A stretch of DNA of 64,000 nucleotides from Roseiconus lacunae (GCF_008312935.1 NZ_VSZO01000001.1:1116001-1180000), one strand, 5' to 3'; positions 39,401-48,912 are shown, counted from the stretch's first letter. Notes: generated by a model not told the origin, from the letters alone. Translations and numbers: made by a program.

Positions 39401-40313
39401 TCCACTCAACCCCCGTTTGCAAAGCGGGTTTGGACAGGTTGCTGCTGCCAACGGCGACGAGTGAACCATGCTCATCCATGATTCGCCATGCCTTCGGGTG
39501 AAACGAATCCGGCCGGCTGGCCAGTGATTCAATCCGCACCAGTCGAGCGTTCAAATTCCCTCGGAAGTCCGCGTCATCCTCGACCGTCTCCTGCCATGCG
39601 AGCAAACGTGCCAACGCATTTGGATGCGAGATATATAGGTAATCGCTGACCAGAATCCGAACCGCAACGTTTCTCTGCAGTGTTTCGAACAACCGCTCTT
39701 CGATCACCGCCAAGCCCGAAACTTGAACGAACGACGCCAGCACATCGATATTGGTGGCACCTGCCATCCGAGTCGAGAGCCGTTCCCACAACGTGGAATC
39801 CGGGTGCCCGGTCAACAGTTCCAAACGCGGCGAACCTTTTGATTTCGCCGGTGCCGTCTCTGTCTCCGCCGGCGCTTCGTCAACCAAGTAATTCGCTTTC
39901 TCCGGAATCACGTATCGCACGCCACCGCGTGGATCCGGCACATCGCCTGGATAACGCGGGATCACATGCACGTGGACATGCATCACAGTTTGTCCAGCGG
40001 TTTCACCGCAATTGAAACCGACGTTGTACCCATTGGGTTTTGGGTCCAGCGTTTCATCCAGGTGCGCCTTCACCACATTGACCAAACTCATCAACGCAGC
40101 CTGCTCATCCGGCGAAGCATCAAACCAAGTCGCCACCACGCGCCGCGTCACCACCAACGCATGCCCGCGCGTCACCGGAAAACGATCATGGAAAGCAAAC
40201 GCCAACTCGTTCGAAGCGATCCAATCGGTTTTCGCCACGTTCAAAAACGGAGAGTCTTCCATGCCATAACTCAAAGCAACATTTCCATCGCCGATGATCT
40301 CGAGCCTACCCAT
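36489..40313 (-). CDS. HIT-PLD-SF2 helicase-DUF3427-S24 multidomain protein
   Basis: 1274 aa from ATG 40313. Order: HIT domain (~1-125; HVHVHVIPRY), phospholipase-D-like nuclease (~160-330; HPKAWRIMDE, AVGSSNLSKPAL), DEAD/DEAH helicase (~385-720; SVATGMGKTWLAAF, VIIDEVHHAEAP, GLTATPERTDG, QQLGRGLRASVGK), a DUF3427-type region, and a C-terminal S24/LexA-like domain (QVVGKSMLPRISDG with Ser, RYTVKRYH with Lys). It looks like a DNA-damage or foreign-DNA-responsive nuclease-helicase, possibly with a peptidase-controlled switch. Function inferred from domains only. Confidence 0.85.
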   Translation of the reverse strand: MGRLEIIGDGNVALSYGMEDSPFLNVAKTDWIASNELAFAFHDRFPVTRGHALVVTRRVVATWFDASPDEQAALMSLVNVVKAHLDETLDPKPNGYNVGFNCGETAGQTVMHVHVHVIPRYPGDVPDPRGGVRYVIPEKANYLVDEAPAETETAPAKSKGSPRLELLTGHPDSTLWERLSTRMAGATNIDVLASFVQVSGLAVIEERLFETLQRNVAVRILVSDYLYISHPNALARLLAWQETVEDDADFRGNLNARLVRIESLASRPDSFHPKAWRIMDEHGSLVAVGSSNLSKPALQTGVEWNLLCSSHGGEGVPDDFVQAFDELWQSAAPLTVDLVEEYRREAKAYRQENFKPERIDTTSIPEPRPWQAAALESLANLRADGFSKALISVATGMGKTWLAAFDARQVGESLGRRPRVLVIAHRSHILMQAESVLSQLLDDVFKQGDSLASRTSWYVGSRGDIDGELVVASIQKLARPEGLKRLANEHFDYVIIDEVHHAEAPTYRRVLAKLDAGFILGLTATPERTDGVDVVSIFDDNLAYHASIGTGIEEGALVPFHYVGIRDTVDFDQVPWRNGRFDPEELEQRVATSERMERLWQAINEHPGQRTIVFCCSRRHALFARDWLRAKGVRSAAVFSGGGGDSYGESLEQLRDGSLEALCVVDMFNEGLDVPAVDRVVMLRPTESKVVFLQQLGRGLRASVGKTRLLVIDFVGNHRIFAQRMLHLLSLGNHTAQWGDLRKWIQGEPPELPEGCLLDVELEAQDLLKQFLPTGAAAGVEAYRGLRDELRRRPTPAELVARGYIPGTISRSAGSWFAFAAEEGDLNDAEQATLKQFADWFKTVETTNLNKSYKMVVLRVLLDQSSFFDPVDLSTFAKLCRAHMLEHPVLRRDLLEGKHAVDHRNASDAEWMAWWIKWPIDRWLDAQNGTRWFKRTGGQMQLAIDCPDALRGVLESMTEELVEGRLARYIKTKRLKEPAGAATSFSGKVSHANGKPILFIPTVENEPGRPVGPTAVQLPDGEVWTFKFVKVACNVAHPNDKKKNRLPELLRGWFGDDAGLPGTDFRVQFKLSEGQWHAEPVGAVSASAAKSSSSHEADEQIGAEEAGWMIEPAVADSAKYTSHVPVYDLVAAASGFGPDGAPEEIGWVEVSDRRLVDGMFAAQVVGKSMLPRISDGSLCLFRRIAAGSRQGKLVLVQLNTHADPVDGGRYTVKRYHSTKSVNEDGWQHETIELQPLNPEFNPIVIDEDSATDLRILGEFVDVLHDGALDSDDGR

Positions 40314-40633
40314 TTCGGCACAACACATCACGAGAGGTGAGCACGTCAACAAAACGCAGCACTTGGCGAATCACGCTTCCCCCTCTCCCTGCTTGCCTGG
40401 GCCTTCCTCGCACCTTAAGATCAAGCGCTTCAAAATGCAACCAACCTAAGGGTATTTGGGCGAAGCTGCTTGTCTGACTCGATTGTCAAGTTCGCGTATA
40501 GGAGCGTGCTGCACTTTCAGACTCGAATCCCGGTTTCGAAGTTGCCGTATCAACGATTTCGGACAAGGGATCAACTGACAGGATACGGAGACAAAAACAT
40601 TCGGCATATGACTGCCGGTTAGGGGCATCTAGC

Positions 40634-41098
40634 GTGTCAGCGTTCACCAATCTGTTGTTTCACATCATCCACAGCACGAAGTACCGCGAGCCAACAATCC
40701 GTTCCGAGTGGCAAGACGACCTCTATGCATACGTCGGCGGCATCGTACGCGACCAAAAGGGTACGTTGCTGAAAATTGGAGGCGTCGAAGACCACGTACA
40801 TCTGTTAGCAAAGCTCAGTCCAACCATTGCGATCTCCGATGTACTGCGAACGCCCAAGTCGAACTCGTCCAAGTGGATCAACGAGCGTTCCGACGTGACG
40901 CGAAAGTTCGAATGGCAATCGGGCTACGCCGCGTTTTCAGTAAGCGAATCACAGTTGCCTGCAGTCGCCGAATACACTGCAAACCAAGCTGAACATCACC
41001 GCAAGAAAACGTTTCAAGAAGAATTCCTCGCCATTCTGCCGAAGCACCACATCGAGTTCGACATGCGCTACGTTTTCGAGCAGGAGTTCATCGATTGA
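40634..41098 (+). CDS. tnpA: IS200-like (Y1) transposase
   Basis: 154 aa from GTG 40634. Y1 HUH transposase: NLLFHIIHSTKYREPTIRSE, LKIGGVEDHVHLLAKLSP (HUH as HVH), a Tyr-containing segment AVAEYTANQAEHHRKKTFQE. Single-strand transposase; may be the IS200 element itself or a domesticated copy. No terminal hairpins were clearly seen. Sits at the edge of the ABC-3C operon. Confidence 0.85.
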   Translation: MSAFTNLLFHIIHSTKYREPTIRSEWQDDLYAYVGGIVRDQKGTLLKIGGVEDHVHLLAKLSPTIAISDVLRTPKSNSSKWINERSDVTRKFEWQSGYAAFSVSESQLPAVAEYTANQAEHHRKKTFQEEFLAILPKHHIEFDMRYVFEQEFID

Positions 41099-41149
41099 TC
41101 GACACGCACCCAGCCACGTCGCGTCACGCGCATCTAGCCACGAAGTGGC

Positions 41150-41345
41150 GACATGATGTAGCCCTGGGCGTCAGCCCATGGTCCCGGAATTCCCACCACG
41201 CTGTTAGTCCCGAAGGGACGATAGGAGTCGGTGCTTCACCATCACATGTCGCCCCTTCAGGGCTTCTCGATCGTATTTGTCCATCCAACCACGGGTTTGC
41301 ACCCGTGGCTACACCATGCCGTCCCAGCGGGACTAACAAGTTCAC
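41150..41345. repeat. Degenerate intergenic palindromic repeats
   Basis: Short inverted pieces (GGGCGTCAGCCCATGG, TAGTCCCGAAGGGACGATAG, CACGGGTTTGCACCCGTGGC, GTCCCAGCGGGACTAACA) fill most of the 400-bp gap before the ABC-3C operon. They look like remnants of miniature repeats; no gene. Confidence 0.5.
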
Positions 41346-41507
41346 TCCCAGTCGTTCCGCCTGCACCGAAGAGGTGGAAGGCGACGGCGTCCCCTTCACC
41401 GAAAAGATGGAGGGTTTGACCCGCGAGTTAGCCACTAAATTCGACGAGTCCGAAAAACTGCAGGCGGCGATCCGCGACAACCAATGTCCAGAGTACAGGA
41501 ACGCCGC

Positions 41508-42752
41508 ATGAGTAGTAACTTTGAAGCCGCTGATTCCTCGCTTGGATTTTACTTTCAGTCGGGATTCTCCCTTGTTTTGCTTAGCCGTTCATCGGACGAG
41601 GCAGTTGTGTCAGTCGAAACAACTGATGATGTCCAATTGCACGAAGGAACTACTCCAGTACTTGCACAGCTAAAGCATTCCACTGGGAAACCACCGGCGT
41701 TGAATGAAAAGAACGATGGTCTTTGGAAGACGATCGGCAATTGGATTTCGATTTCCGACTGGCACAAGTATTTGTTCATGTTTGTGACATGCGCCGATCT
41801 GGCGGACGGCTGCGAGCTCTCTTCCCTCCTTGAGAAGACGCCCGATCGAAACGTGGATAGCGCCCTCGCGTGTCTGTTGGCTGAGGCAAAACGAGTTATT
41901 GAAACGCCTACCGTCGCAGAAGCCGAGAAACTGAAAGATGTCACAGGATACGACTACAAGATTCGCCGACCGGCGTGCCAAGCATTCTTGGATCTGAGCG
42001 AGAAAAAGCGAAAACTGTTTGTTCGCCGCCTGACATTAGTCCCATCGAGTTTCAACGCCGGAGACATTAAAGAACAACTCCTGAAGGCGTTTCTTCACAC
42101 GGAACCTCGGCGAAACCGAGCGGAGATAGGTGAGCGAATCATCGAGTGGTGGGATCGTCGCGTTGCCCGCGCGCTCTTGGAGAAGTCCCCTCGTGAAATC
42201 AGCAAGAGTGAATTGCTTGAACGACTTGCTGAAATCAGAGTCGTTGTCTTGGGGCACGGTTTGTCCGACGTCTATGGTGACAGAGGCCCAAAGGACCTGA
42301 GCGCTGAGATGGGCGGCAATATGGAGCGACAAATCCAACTTGTTAATGGAGGCAATTACAGAATTGAGAGAGCCGCACGCGAGCGATGGCGAGCGAGAAA
42401 CAATCGCAAACACTGGATGGACGAGAGCTTGGCGTTCGCCGACGAATTGAAGGAATACAACAAGGTTCTAATTGAAGAGTGGAGAGACCGCCACGCCCCC
42501 ATGGCTCATGACGTAAGCGAACTCGACAGTACAGATCAAGAGTCTCGCGGACTTGAGTTGCTCGATTGGTCACACAAGTCTGCCTACACTGAGGTTCCCT
42601 CGTTTAAACCGGGGCTTAACGTGCCTTCCTTGGTAAGAGGGACGTATCAACAATTGGCCGAGGAGCTTCTAGTTGGTTGGCACCCAGACTACTTGAATCT
42701 ATGCACGGAAACTGAAGCGGGAATGAGGTGGCACGATGACAACGAGTGTTGA
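41508..42752 (+). CDS. ABC-three-component (ABC-3C) system, CTD protein
   Basis: 414 aa from ATG 41508. N-terminal region ADSSLGFYFQSGFSLVLLSR and TTPVLAQLKHSTGKPPALNE resembles the conserved dsDNA/substrate-sensing start of ABC-3C CTD proteins. C-terminal part is helical (ERWRARNNRKHWMDESLAFA). The reading comes mainly from the operon: a small middle component and a DUF3732 ATPase follow, overlapping by 17 and 4 bp. Predicted anti-phage or conflict role. Confidence 0.7.
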   Translation: MSSNFEAADSSLGFYFQSGFSLVLLSRSSDEAVVSVETTDDVQLHEGTTPVLAQLKHSTGKPPALNEKNDGLWKTIGNWISISDWHKYLFMFVTCADLADGCELSSLLEKTPDRNVDSALACLLAEAKRVIETPTVAEAEKLKDVTGYDYKIRRPACQAFLDLSEKKRKLFVRRLTLVPSSFNAGDIKEQLLKAFLHTEPRRNRAEIGERIIEWWDRRVARALLEKSPREISKSELLERLAEIRVVVLGHGLSDVYGDRGPKDLSAEMGGNMERQIQLVNGGNYRIERAARERWRARNNRKHWMDESLAFADELKEYNKVLIEEWRDRHAPMAHDVSELDSTDQESRGLELLDWSHKSAYTEVPSFKPGLNVPSLVRGTYQQLAEELLVGWHPDYLNLCTETEAGMRWHDDNEC

Positions 42753-43221
42753 TGTTTACTCTCAAACAAACCCCGCGTTCCTCGGCGTCGTACTTCACGA
42801 ATTCGCGAAGGGATACCACAAAGCTTCGGACACGTATCCAAGTTATGTGCTCATGTATCTTCCCTGCCCAATCGTGGTGTCGAAGAAGCTCGCGCGAACG
42901 CTGGAGGGGACTAATGCAACCACAGGATTAGCGAAGTGGTACTTAAGAAGCCCTGAATTGCAAATCAATATCGTGAACGAAGTGCGCCGCTCTGTTACGT
43001 TCACGCGTCGTGCACTGCAATATGCTTTGCTAAGCAATGTTTTTAAGATGCGCGACTCAACTTTGGTGCCCCTAGACGGAGCATTCAAGACGAAACCGAA
43101 AGATCCGACCGGAAGAAGAATAGAAGATCGGCCTTTTACGGCCGCCAACCGACTCGGGCAATGGTGTGGGCAGGTAGATTCGGCAGAACGTATTTTCGCG
43201 CTATTGGGGCTTCGACCATGA
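42736..43221 (+). CDS. ABC-3C system middle component
   Basis: 161 aa. Segments NPAFLGVVLHEFAKGYHKAS, YVLMYLPCPIVVSKKLARTL, RRSVTFTRRALQYALLSNVF and PLDGAFKTKPKDPTGRR match the small middle component of ABC-3C systems. Its stop overlaps the next ATG (ATGA). Bridges sensor and ATPase in the predicted complex. Confidence 0.75.
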   Translation: MTTSVDVYSQTNPAFLGVVLHEFAKGYHKASDTYPSYVLMYLPCPIVVSKKLARTLEGTNATTGLAKWYLRSPELQINIVNEVRRSVTFTRRALQYALLSNVFKMRDSTLVPLDGAFKTKPKDPTGRRIEDRPFTAANRLGQWCGQVDSAERIFALLGLRP

Positions 43222-45146
43222 AACGTTGGAATATCAAGGAGATACGTCTGTATTCAAAAGACGGACGCCATGTTCTGCTGCCTTTTGAGACAGAGGCAGT
43301 AAACATTATTACTGGACCGTCACACACTGGTAAGTCTGCGATAATCGACATTTTGGACTATTGCCTTGGGGCAGGTGAATGCCACATTCCGGGTGTCGTT
43401 GGCGAAAAGTGCTCTTGGGTTGGGCTTGTTTGGTCAAAAGGTTCGCAGTGCTTTGCTGTCACCAGAAAGTTGCCGGAAGGTAAGGACAGCACAGACAACG
43501 CAATGTGCTTTCTTACCGGGAGTGACCCAAGGAAACTCCTTCCGGACAACGCCGATGCGATGCCGGAGACAATGAATCGGAACGAGGTGAACAAGCTCGT
43601 AGAAGCGCAGTTTGGAATCGGCGAGGTAAAAGGAGAGACATTCGGAACTGGCCGAGAAGGCAAGAGGATTTCGGTGCGCCAAGTCGCTCCGTTCATTCTC
43701 CAGGACGATGATGTAATTATTAGCAAGACAACTCTTCTTCGTGGCTTGAATGACGAGCGGAGAAGGCAAATCATCGACTCGATTCCATACTTTTTTGGAA
43801 TTTCGGACGAGAAAGCCGCAGCGAAAGTCGCAACGCTTAGACGTCTTCGAGCCGATCTCCGAAGATTCGAGTCGAGAGAAAAGCAACAGGCCGCGATCCG
43901 AGCCGAGGAATCTGACCGGGCGTTTTCACTTGTTACCGAAGCTGTCAGTTTAGGGCTAATACCCAAGCCGAGCGACGTCACATTAGAAACCTCCGAAGAT
44001 CTATTGAAAACAGCCTCGCAATGGCGCCCCGGCGAAAAAACTACAGCAAGCCAAGATGAACTGGTTTTGCTCTATGAACGTGAGCAGAATCTGTTTCGCG
44101 AGCTTCGCTCGGCAAGACAAAACCTCAAAGCGGCACGAGCAATTGAAGGCGACGCAAATGAATTTAATGAAACATCTGAAACGCAGCGTCGGCGGCTAGA
44201 ATCGATTGAACTGTTTAACAGCCCATCAGACGAAACTACGTGTCCATTGTGTAACAACAGTCTTGGTCAAGAACATTCATCTACCGATGCGATCCGTGAT
44301 GCAATCGAAGAACTCGACAGAGAACTCAATGAAGTTGAAGTTGAAAAGCCACGTATCGACGGGTACCTGTCTGAGCAACTTGATACGATTCAGCGAGTTG
44401 AAGGGCAACTGAATCAAGTGCGTGGGCAAATCGGGGAGTTGGTTGAACAAGAAGAGCGTATTGCTTCGGCGCAACAACTCGATCATGAACGTAGCAGATT
44501 GGCTGGCCGAATTTCTCTCTATGTTGAATCGCTCTCAGGTGTAACTTCCGATGAGGATTTGAGAATTGATGTGCTCCGTGAGCAGATCGCTGGCTTGGAA
44601 GCAGAAGTCGATGTCGATGGAAAACGTGCGAGACTTGAAGAAGAGTCACAGCGGATTGGCACTATTGCGACCAAACTCCTCGCAGAGTTGCCGTTTGAGG
44701 AAGAGTATCGTGACGGCTCGGTTTACTTTCGAGCAAACAACGACGTTGGTTGTGGAATCGTGACCGAAACCCGATCCTTTTCCATGCGAGACGTGGGCTC
44801 TGATGAAAACTATCTCTCATTGCATGTGTCCGTGTTGTGTTCGCTGCACAGACATTTTGCTGCGAACAAGTCTCCTGTTCCCGGAGTTCTCGTATTTGAC
44901 CAAATTAGTCGGCCATACTATCCGCCCGAGGAGAACCCTGAAGAAGCCGATGTGCCACTCAGCGAAGATACAAAGGCAGTTTATCGGTACTTCGAGTTCC
45001 TATTTGAGGAAGTCAAGCGACAGAAGGGAATGCAATTCATCGTCATAGAACACGCGTACCTTGCTAGCAATGAAGACTACAAGAACGCAATCGTCCGAAG
45101 ATGGAACGACGAAGAGAAGCTGATTCCAGACGATTGGCCAAAGTAG
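43218..45146 (+). CDS. ABC-3C system DUF3732 ATPase
   Basis: 642 aa. SMC/Rad50-like: Walker A at residues ~25-45 (VNIITGPSHTGKSAIIDILD), long coiled coils ~200-480 with a CPLCNNS zinc-hook-like motif near the middle, and C-terminal LVFDQISRPYYPPEENPEEA and FIVIEHAYL (Walker B/H-loop-like). This is the ATPase of the predicted conflict system. Complete and intact. Confidence 0.85.
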   Translation: MKRWNIKEIRLYSKDGRHVLLPFETEAVNIITGPSHTGKSAIIDILDYCLGAGECHIPGVVGEKCSWVGLVWSKGSQCFAVTRKLPEGKDSTDNAMCFLTGSDPRKLLPDNADAMPETMNRNEVNKLVEAQFGIGEVKGETFGTGREGKRISVRQVAPFILQDDDVIISKTTLLRGLNDERRRQIIDSIPYFFGISDEKAAAKVATLRRLRADLRRFESREKQQAAIRAEESDRAFSLVTEAVSLGLIPKPSDVTLETSEDLLKTASQWRPGEKTTASQDELVLLYEREQNLFRELRSARQNLKAARAIEGDANEFNETSETQRRRLESIELFNSPSDETTCPLCNNSLGQEHSSTDAIRDAIEELDRELNEVEVEKPRIDGYLSEQLDTIQRVEGQLNQVRGQIGELVEQEERIASAQQLDHERSRLAGRISLYVESLSGVTSDEDLRIDVLREQIAGLEAEVDVDGKRARLEEESQRIGTIATKLLAELPFEEEYRDGSVYFRANNDVGCGIVTETRSFSMRDVGSDENYLSLHVSVLCSLHRHFAANKSPVPGVLVFDQISRPYYPPEENPEEADVPLSEDTKAVYRYFEFLFEEVKRQKGMQFIVIEHAYLASNEDYKNAIVRRWNDEEKLIPDDWPK

Positions 45147-45560
45147 CTTCGTCATCAGCGATGGGATCACGGCGCGAGTCGGTTCGCTGACGGCCAACAA
45201 AGAACGGTTCATGCCGTGGAATACGATTAAGAACGAAGACGATCGGCCGCTGCTGGAATACCAGTTGGAGAAAGTCGTTCGCGGCTTCTTCGATCCAGAG
45301 TTATCTCTGGACTACATGAGTACTTCGTGCTGTTTGAAGACGATGGCGACTCGCTGATCAAAAAGATTGCCGGTTGCCATCAGTTCCACGGAGTCCGCGA
45401 AGCCGTCCGCGTCACCACGATCGCGGCTGCCGATTCCGACGACGCCGCCGTCCGCGAACGCCGAGCCACCTACGGCGACGAAGTGCAACCCGACTCGTGC
45501 AAGGCGGGCGTGTTCTGGCACACGCAGGCAACGGCCAGACCACCTCACCTGTTTAAGAGA
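45147..45560 (+). pseudogene. Type I restriction endonuclease subunit R (HsdR) fragment
   Basis: Just after the DUF3732 stop, one frame encodes FVISDGITARVGSLTANKER, FMPWNTIKNEDDRPLLEYQL and EKVVRGFFDPELSLDYM. After a frameshift it continues VLFEDDGDSLIKKIAGCHQF and HGVREAVRVTTIAA. These are recognisable HsdR helicase segments; the Walker region and the rest are absent. Shows that a type I restriction gene once stood here. Confidence 0.75.
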
Positions 45561-45822
45561 TTTGAGGCTTCCGATGTGTTTGTTTCGATGGTTAGTTCGC
45601 ATGTGACACGTGGGCGGCGCAAATTGGCTTCTAACACCATCCACTTGCTTCGACATGTCGGAATCAACTCTTTTCTAACGGTTCTGCTACCTGCGATCAA
45701 ACCTGATCGTTCGTTGAAGCTGAGCGAACAACCAGCCATCGTCGTAAGTCGCTAAAATTCGTGTTCGTTAGATCAGGCAGCGTCATTCTGCCAGCAATTA
45801 CTTATTGGATAGTAGGCAGCTA

Positions 45823-48800
45823 GTGGAACCGGGACTCTACGATCATCTTCTGACGAAAGCTATTGAAGACGAGATTGCTCGGTTAGGCGATCCCCGCCTG
45901 GCAACGCTTGCGCCAGTCGAGGCAGAGGAATCGCACTCGGCCCTTGCTCAATTTCTCGAGCGACTGATCGCTGGCAGTTTGGCCGCGTTTCGCGGGGCGG
46001 ATGCAGCTGAGAAGCAGCGGCAGCTCACGGACAAAATTCTTGGCACGCTCGCCGAAGCGTTGCATGACGACGATGCTGACGTTCTGAGCATTTCCAGTCC
46101 ATTGCGACGGCTATTGGCGATCCACCGGTCAGTCGATGGTTCGCCAAACGAGCGACCGGACAGTCCTCTCTCCCGTTGCTCGCTTCTGACTGGAACGCGA
46201 CTGGATGCAAGTTTGGGAAGCCAGCTTCGCAAGGAAATCGCAACTTGCGATCGAGTTGACATCCTCTGCTCGTTCGTCAAGTGGAGCGGATTGCGGGTCA
46301 TCATTGACCAGCTTCGCGACCTTGTCGATCGCAATGACAAACTGGCCGTTCGCGTGATCACCACCAGCTACATGGGTGCTACGGATCCGAAAGCGGTGGC
46401 AGCACTGAGCGAGCTTCCAAGGACGAAGGTGCGAGTGAGCTACGACACCAAACGAACGCGACTGCACGCGAAAGCCTATTTGTTTCACCGCAAGACCGGC
46501 TTTAGCAGTGCCTATGTTGGCTCCGCTAATTTGTCCAACGCTGCGTTGTCCGAGGGACTTGAATGGACGACGAAAATCAGTCAGTACGAGTTGCCGTATT
46601 TATGGGACAAGGTCACGGGCACCTTTGAGACCTATTGGCAGGATGATGAGTTTCAGTCGTTTGACGTTCAGTCGCTGCCTCGACTTCGCCAAGCAATTAG
46701 CACCGAGCGGAGAGCAGGAACGGACAATGAACTCGCGATCAATTTCCATTTGCGTCCGTTCCCGTTTCAAGAAGAGATTCTTGACATCATTGCCGCGGAA
46801 CGCAATGTCCAAAACAAACATCGACATCTGATCGTCGCTGCCACGGGGACCGGTAAAACGATGATAGCTGCGTTCGACTATGCTCGTTTCGCGAGGGAGT
46901 CGGGACGCAAACCGAGGTTGCTATTTATCGCCCATCGAAAAGAGATTCTCAGCCAAGCGATGGTCGCGTTCCGTTGCGTGCTGCGAGATCAGAATTTCGG
47001 CGATCTCCTCGTCGATGGGAATCAGCCAGAGCAGCACGAACATCTATTCTGCTCCATCCAAAGCTACAACTCTCGAAATCTTCAAATGGAGTCCGCGGAG
47101 CAATTCGAGTATGTAGTGGTTGATGAGTTTCACCATGCAGCGGCCCCCAGCTACCAATCCTTGTTAGAGCACGTGAATCCGAAGGTTCTGCTTGGATTGA
47201 CAGCCACGCCCGAACGTTCTGATCAACTGGACGTGTTGAGTTGGTTTGGAGGACGAGCGTCTGCTGAGATACGGTTGCCAGATGCCATTTCCCGGCGTCT
47301 GTTGTGTCCGTTCCAATACTTCGGGATTTCAGATGCAGTCGATCTTGATGGCCTGACATGGCAACGTGGCGGCTACCGAATCGATGACTTGGATCGGCTC
47401 TATACGGGCAATGACATTCGTGCAAAGTTAGTGTTCGAGAAAGTTGCTGAGACCGTACTGGATTCGCAGGACGTACGTGGCCTGGGATTTTGCTGCAGCG
47501 TCGCACATGCTGAATTCATGGCTCGATTCTTCGATGAAAATGGAATCCCTTCGATTGCATTGTCAGCGGGATCGACCAGCGAGGAACGCAATTCCGCTCA
47601 GCAGCGGTTACGTGAGCGCTCGGTCAACTTCATCTTTGTCGTTGATCTTTACAACGAAGGCATCGATATCCCCGAGGTCGATACGGTGCTTTTTCTTCGA
47701 CCGACCGAAAGTTTGACTGTATTTCTGCAGCAGCTGGGGCGTGGTTTGCGATTGCATCCTGAGAAAGAGTGTTTGACCGTGCTCGACTTCATCGGCGCGC
47801 AACGCAAAGAATTTCGGTTCGCCAGCCGGTTTCGTGCCTTGAGTGATAAGCCGACTGAGAAACTTGACCAAGAAATCGAAAACGGTTTTCCGCACTTGCC
47901 AAGTGGTTGTGTGATCAAGCTCGAGCGAGTGGCGCAACAACGCGTGCTTGAAAATGTACGTGAGTCGATTCGCATGGTCCGACCGCGGATGTTAAGCTCG
48001 CTTCGAGATCTGAAGCAATATCTGGGGAGAGTGCCAACGCTTGAAGATGCGATCGACTATTTCGATACAACCCTTGACGAGTTACTGAAGCGAGGCTTGT
48101 GGTCACGATTGTTGGCGGATGCGGGACTTATTGAGCTGGCGGACGCCCCAGACGAAAAACAACTCGCAAAGGGGCTGCGTCGTTTAAGTCACATCAACTG
48201 CCCGCTGCAGATCCAGGCTGTAACCGAATACCTGGAGCAAGACTCGCCTCCGGAAGCTAGTGTCGCGGAGATGCTTCACGTTTCATTGTGGGGGGCGCAG
48301 CACGCTGAAATGTCACTCGCGGATGCGGACAAAAGATTGCGAGACAATTCGGTGGTTATCGATGACCTGCGGTGCGTGCTTGAATACCGATTGAAACACT
48401 CGCCATTGATCGCAAACCAAAATGCCGTGGCGTTCGAGCCATTGGCCATTCACGCTGCGTACACGCGGGACGAAATTTTGGTGGCGCTTGGACACTGGAA
48501 TTTCAATGATCGGCCAAGCCAACGCGAGGGTGTGCTGCATCTGCAGGATCGGAAGCACGATGTGTTTTTCGTGACGCTGCAGAAAACCGAGGATGAGTAC
48601 TCGCCCACGACGATGTACGAAGACTACCTGATCTCACACAATCAATTTCATTGGCAGTCTCAAAGCAACACGTCGGAGCAGTCACCGACTGGTCAACGCT
48701 ACATCCATCACCGAGAAATGGGCTACACGCCGTTGCTATTCGTGCGCGAGACAAAGAATCTTCCGTCCGGGATTTCAGCTCCATACCACTTCCTTGGACC

Positions 48801-48912
48801 GTGCAACTACTTGAGTCACACAGGCAGTCGCCCCATCAGCATTGTCTGGGAACTCGAATACCCTGTTCCAACACGCCTGCTTCGCACGATGGCTCGGCAG
48901 ATTGCGGTTTAA
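45823..48912 (+). CDS. PLD nuclease-SF2 helicase-DUF3427 protein
   Basis: 1029 aa from GTG 45823 (TTG 45805 possible). PLD-like domain ~115-280 (RLHAKAYLFHRKTG, AYVGSANLSNAALSEGLEWT), helicase ~320-640 (VAATGTGKTMIAAF, VVDEFHHAAAP, GLTATPERSDQL, QQLGRGLRLHPEKECLTVLD) and a DUF3427-type C-terminus. It is a paralog of the PLD-helicase portion of the gene at 36489-40313 but lacks the HIT and S24 domains. Probably a DNA-defence or repair enzyme. Confidence 0.85.
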   Translation: MEPGLYDHLLTKAIEDEIARLGDPRLATLAPVEAEESHSALAQFLERLIAGSLAAFRGADAAEKQRQLTDKILGTLAEALHDDDADVLSISSPLRRLLAIHRSVDGSPNERPDSPLSRCSLLTGTRLDASLGSQLRKEIATCDRVDILCSFVKWSGLRVIIDQLRDLVDRNDKLAVRVITTSYMGATDPKAVAALSELPRTKVRVSYDTKRTRLHAKAYLFHRKTGFSSAYVGSANLSNAALSEGLEWTTKISQYELPYLWDKVTGTFETYWQDDEFQSFDVQSLPRLRQAISTERRAGTDNELAINFHLRPFPFQEEILDIIAAERNVQNKHRHLIVAATGTGKTMIAAFDYARFARESGRKPRLLFIAHRKEILSQAMVAFRCVLRDQNFGDLLVDGNQPEQHEHLFCSIQSYNSRNLQMESAEQFEYVVVDEFHHAAAPSYQSLLEHVNPKVLLGLTATPERSDQLDVLSWFGGRASAEIRLPDAISRRLLCPFQYFGISDAVDLDGLTWQRGGYRIDDLDRLYTGNDIRAKLVFEKVAETVLDSQDVRGLGFCCSVAHAEFMARFFDENGIPSIALSAGSTSEERNSAQQRLRERSVNFIFVVDLYNEGIDIPEVDTVLFLRPTESLTVFLQQLGRGLRLHPEKECLTVLDFIGAQRKEFRFASRFRALSDKPTEKLDQEIENGFPHLPSGCVIKLERVAQQRVLENVRESIRMVRPRMLSSLRDLKQYLGRVPTLEDAIDYFDTTLDELLKRGLWSRLLADAGLIELADAPDEKQLAKGLRRLSHINCPLQIQAVTEYLEQDSPPEASVAEMLHVSLWGAQHAEMSLADADKRLRDNSVVIDDLRCVLEYRLKHSPLIANQNAVAFEPLAIHAAYTRDEILVALGHWNFNDRPSQREGVLHLQDRKHDVFFVTLQKTEDEYSPTTMYEDYLISHNQFHWQSQSNTSEQSPTGQRYIHHREMGYTPLLFVRETKNLPSGISAPYHFLGPCNYLSHTGSRPISIVWELEYPVPTRLLRTMARQIAV

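Noticed and set aside
40608-40632. GACTGCCGGTTAGGGGCATC resembling the Y RNA 5' motif
   Set aside because: No complementary 3' strand downstream and located before an IS200-like gene; probably chance or a transposon end.
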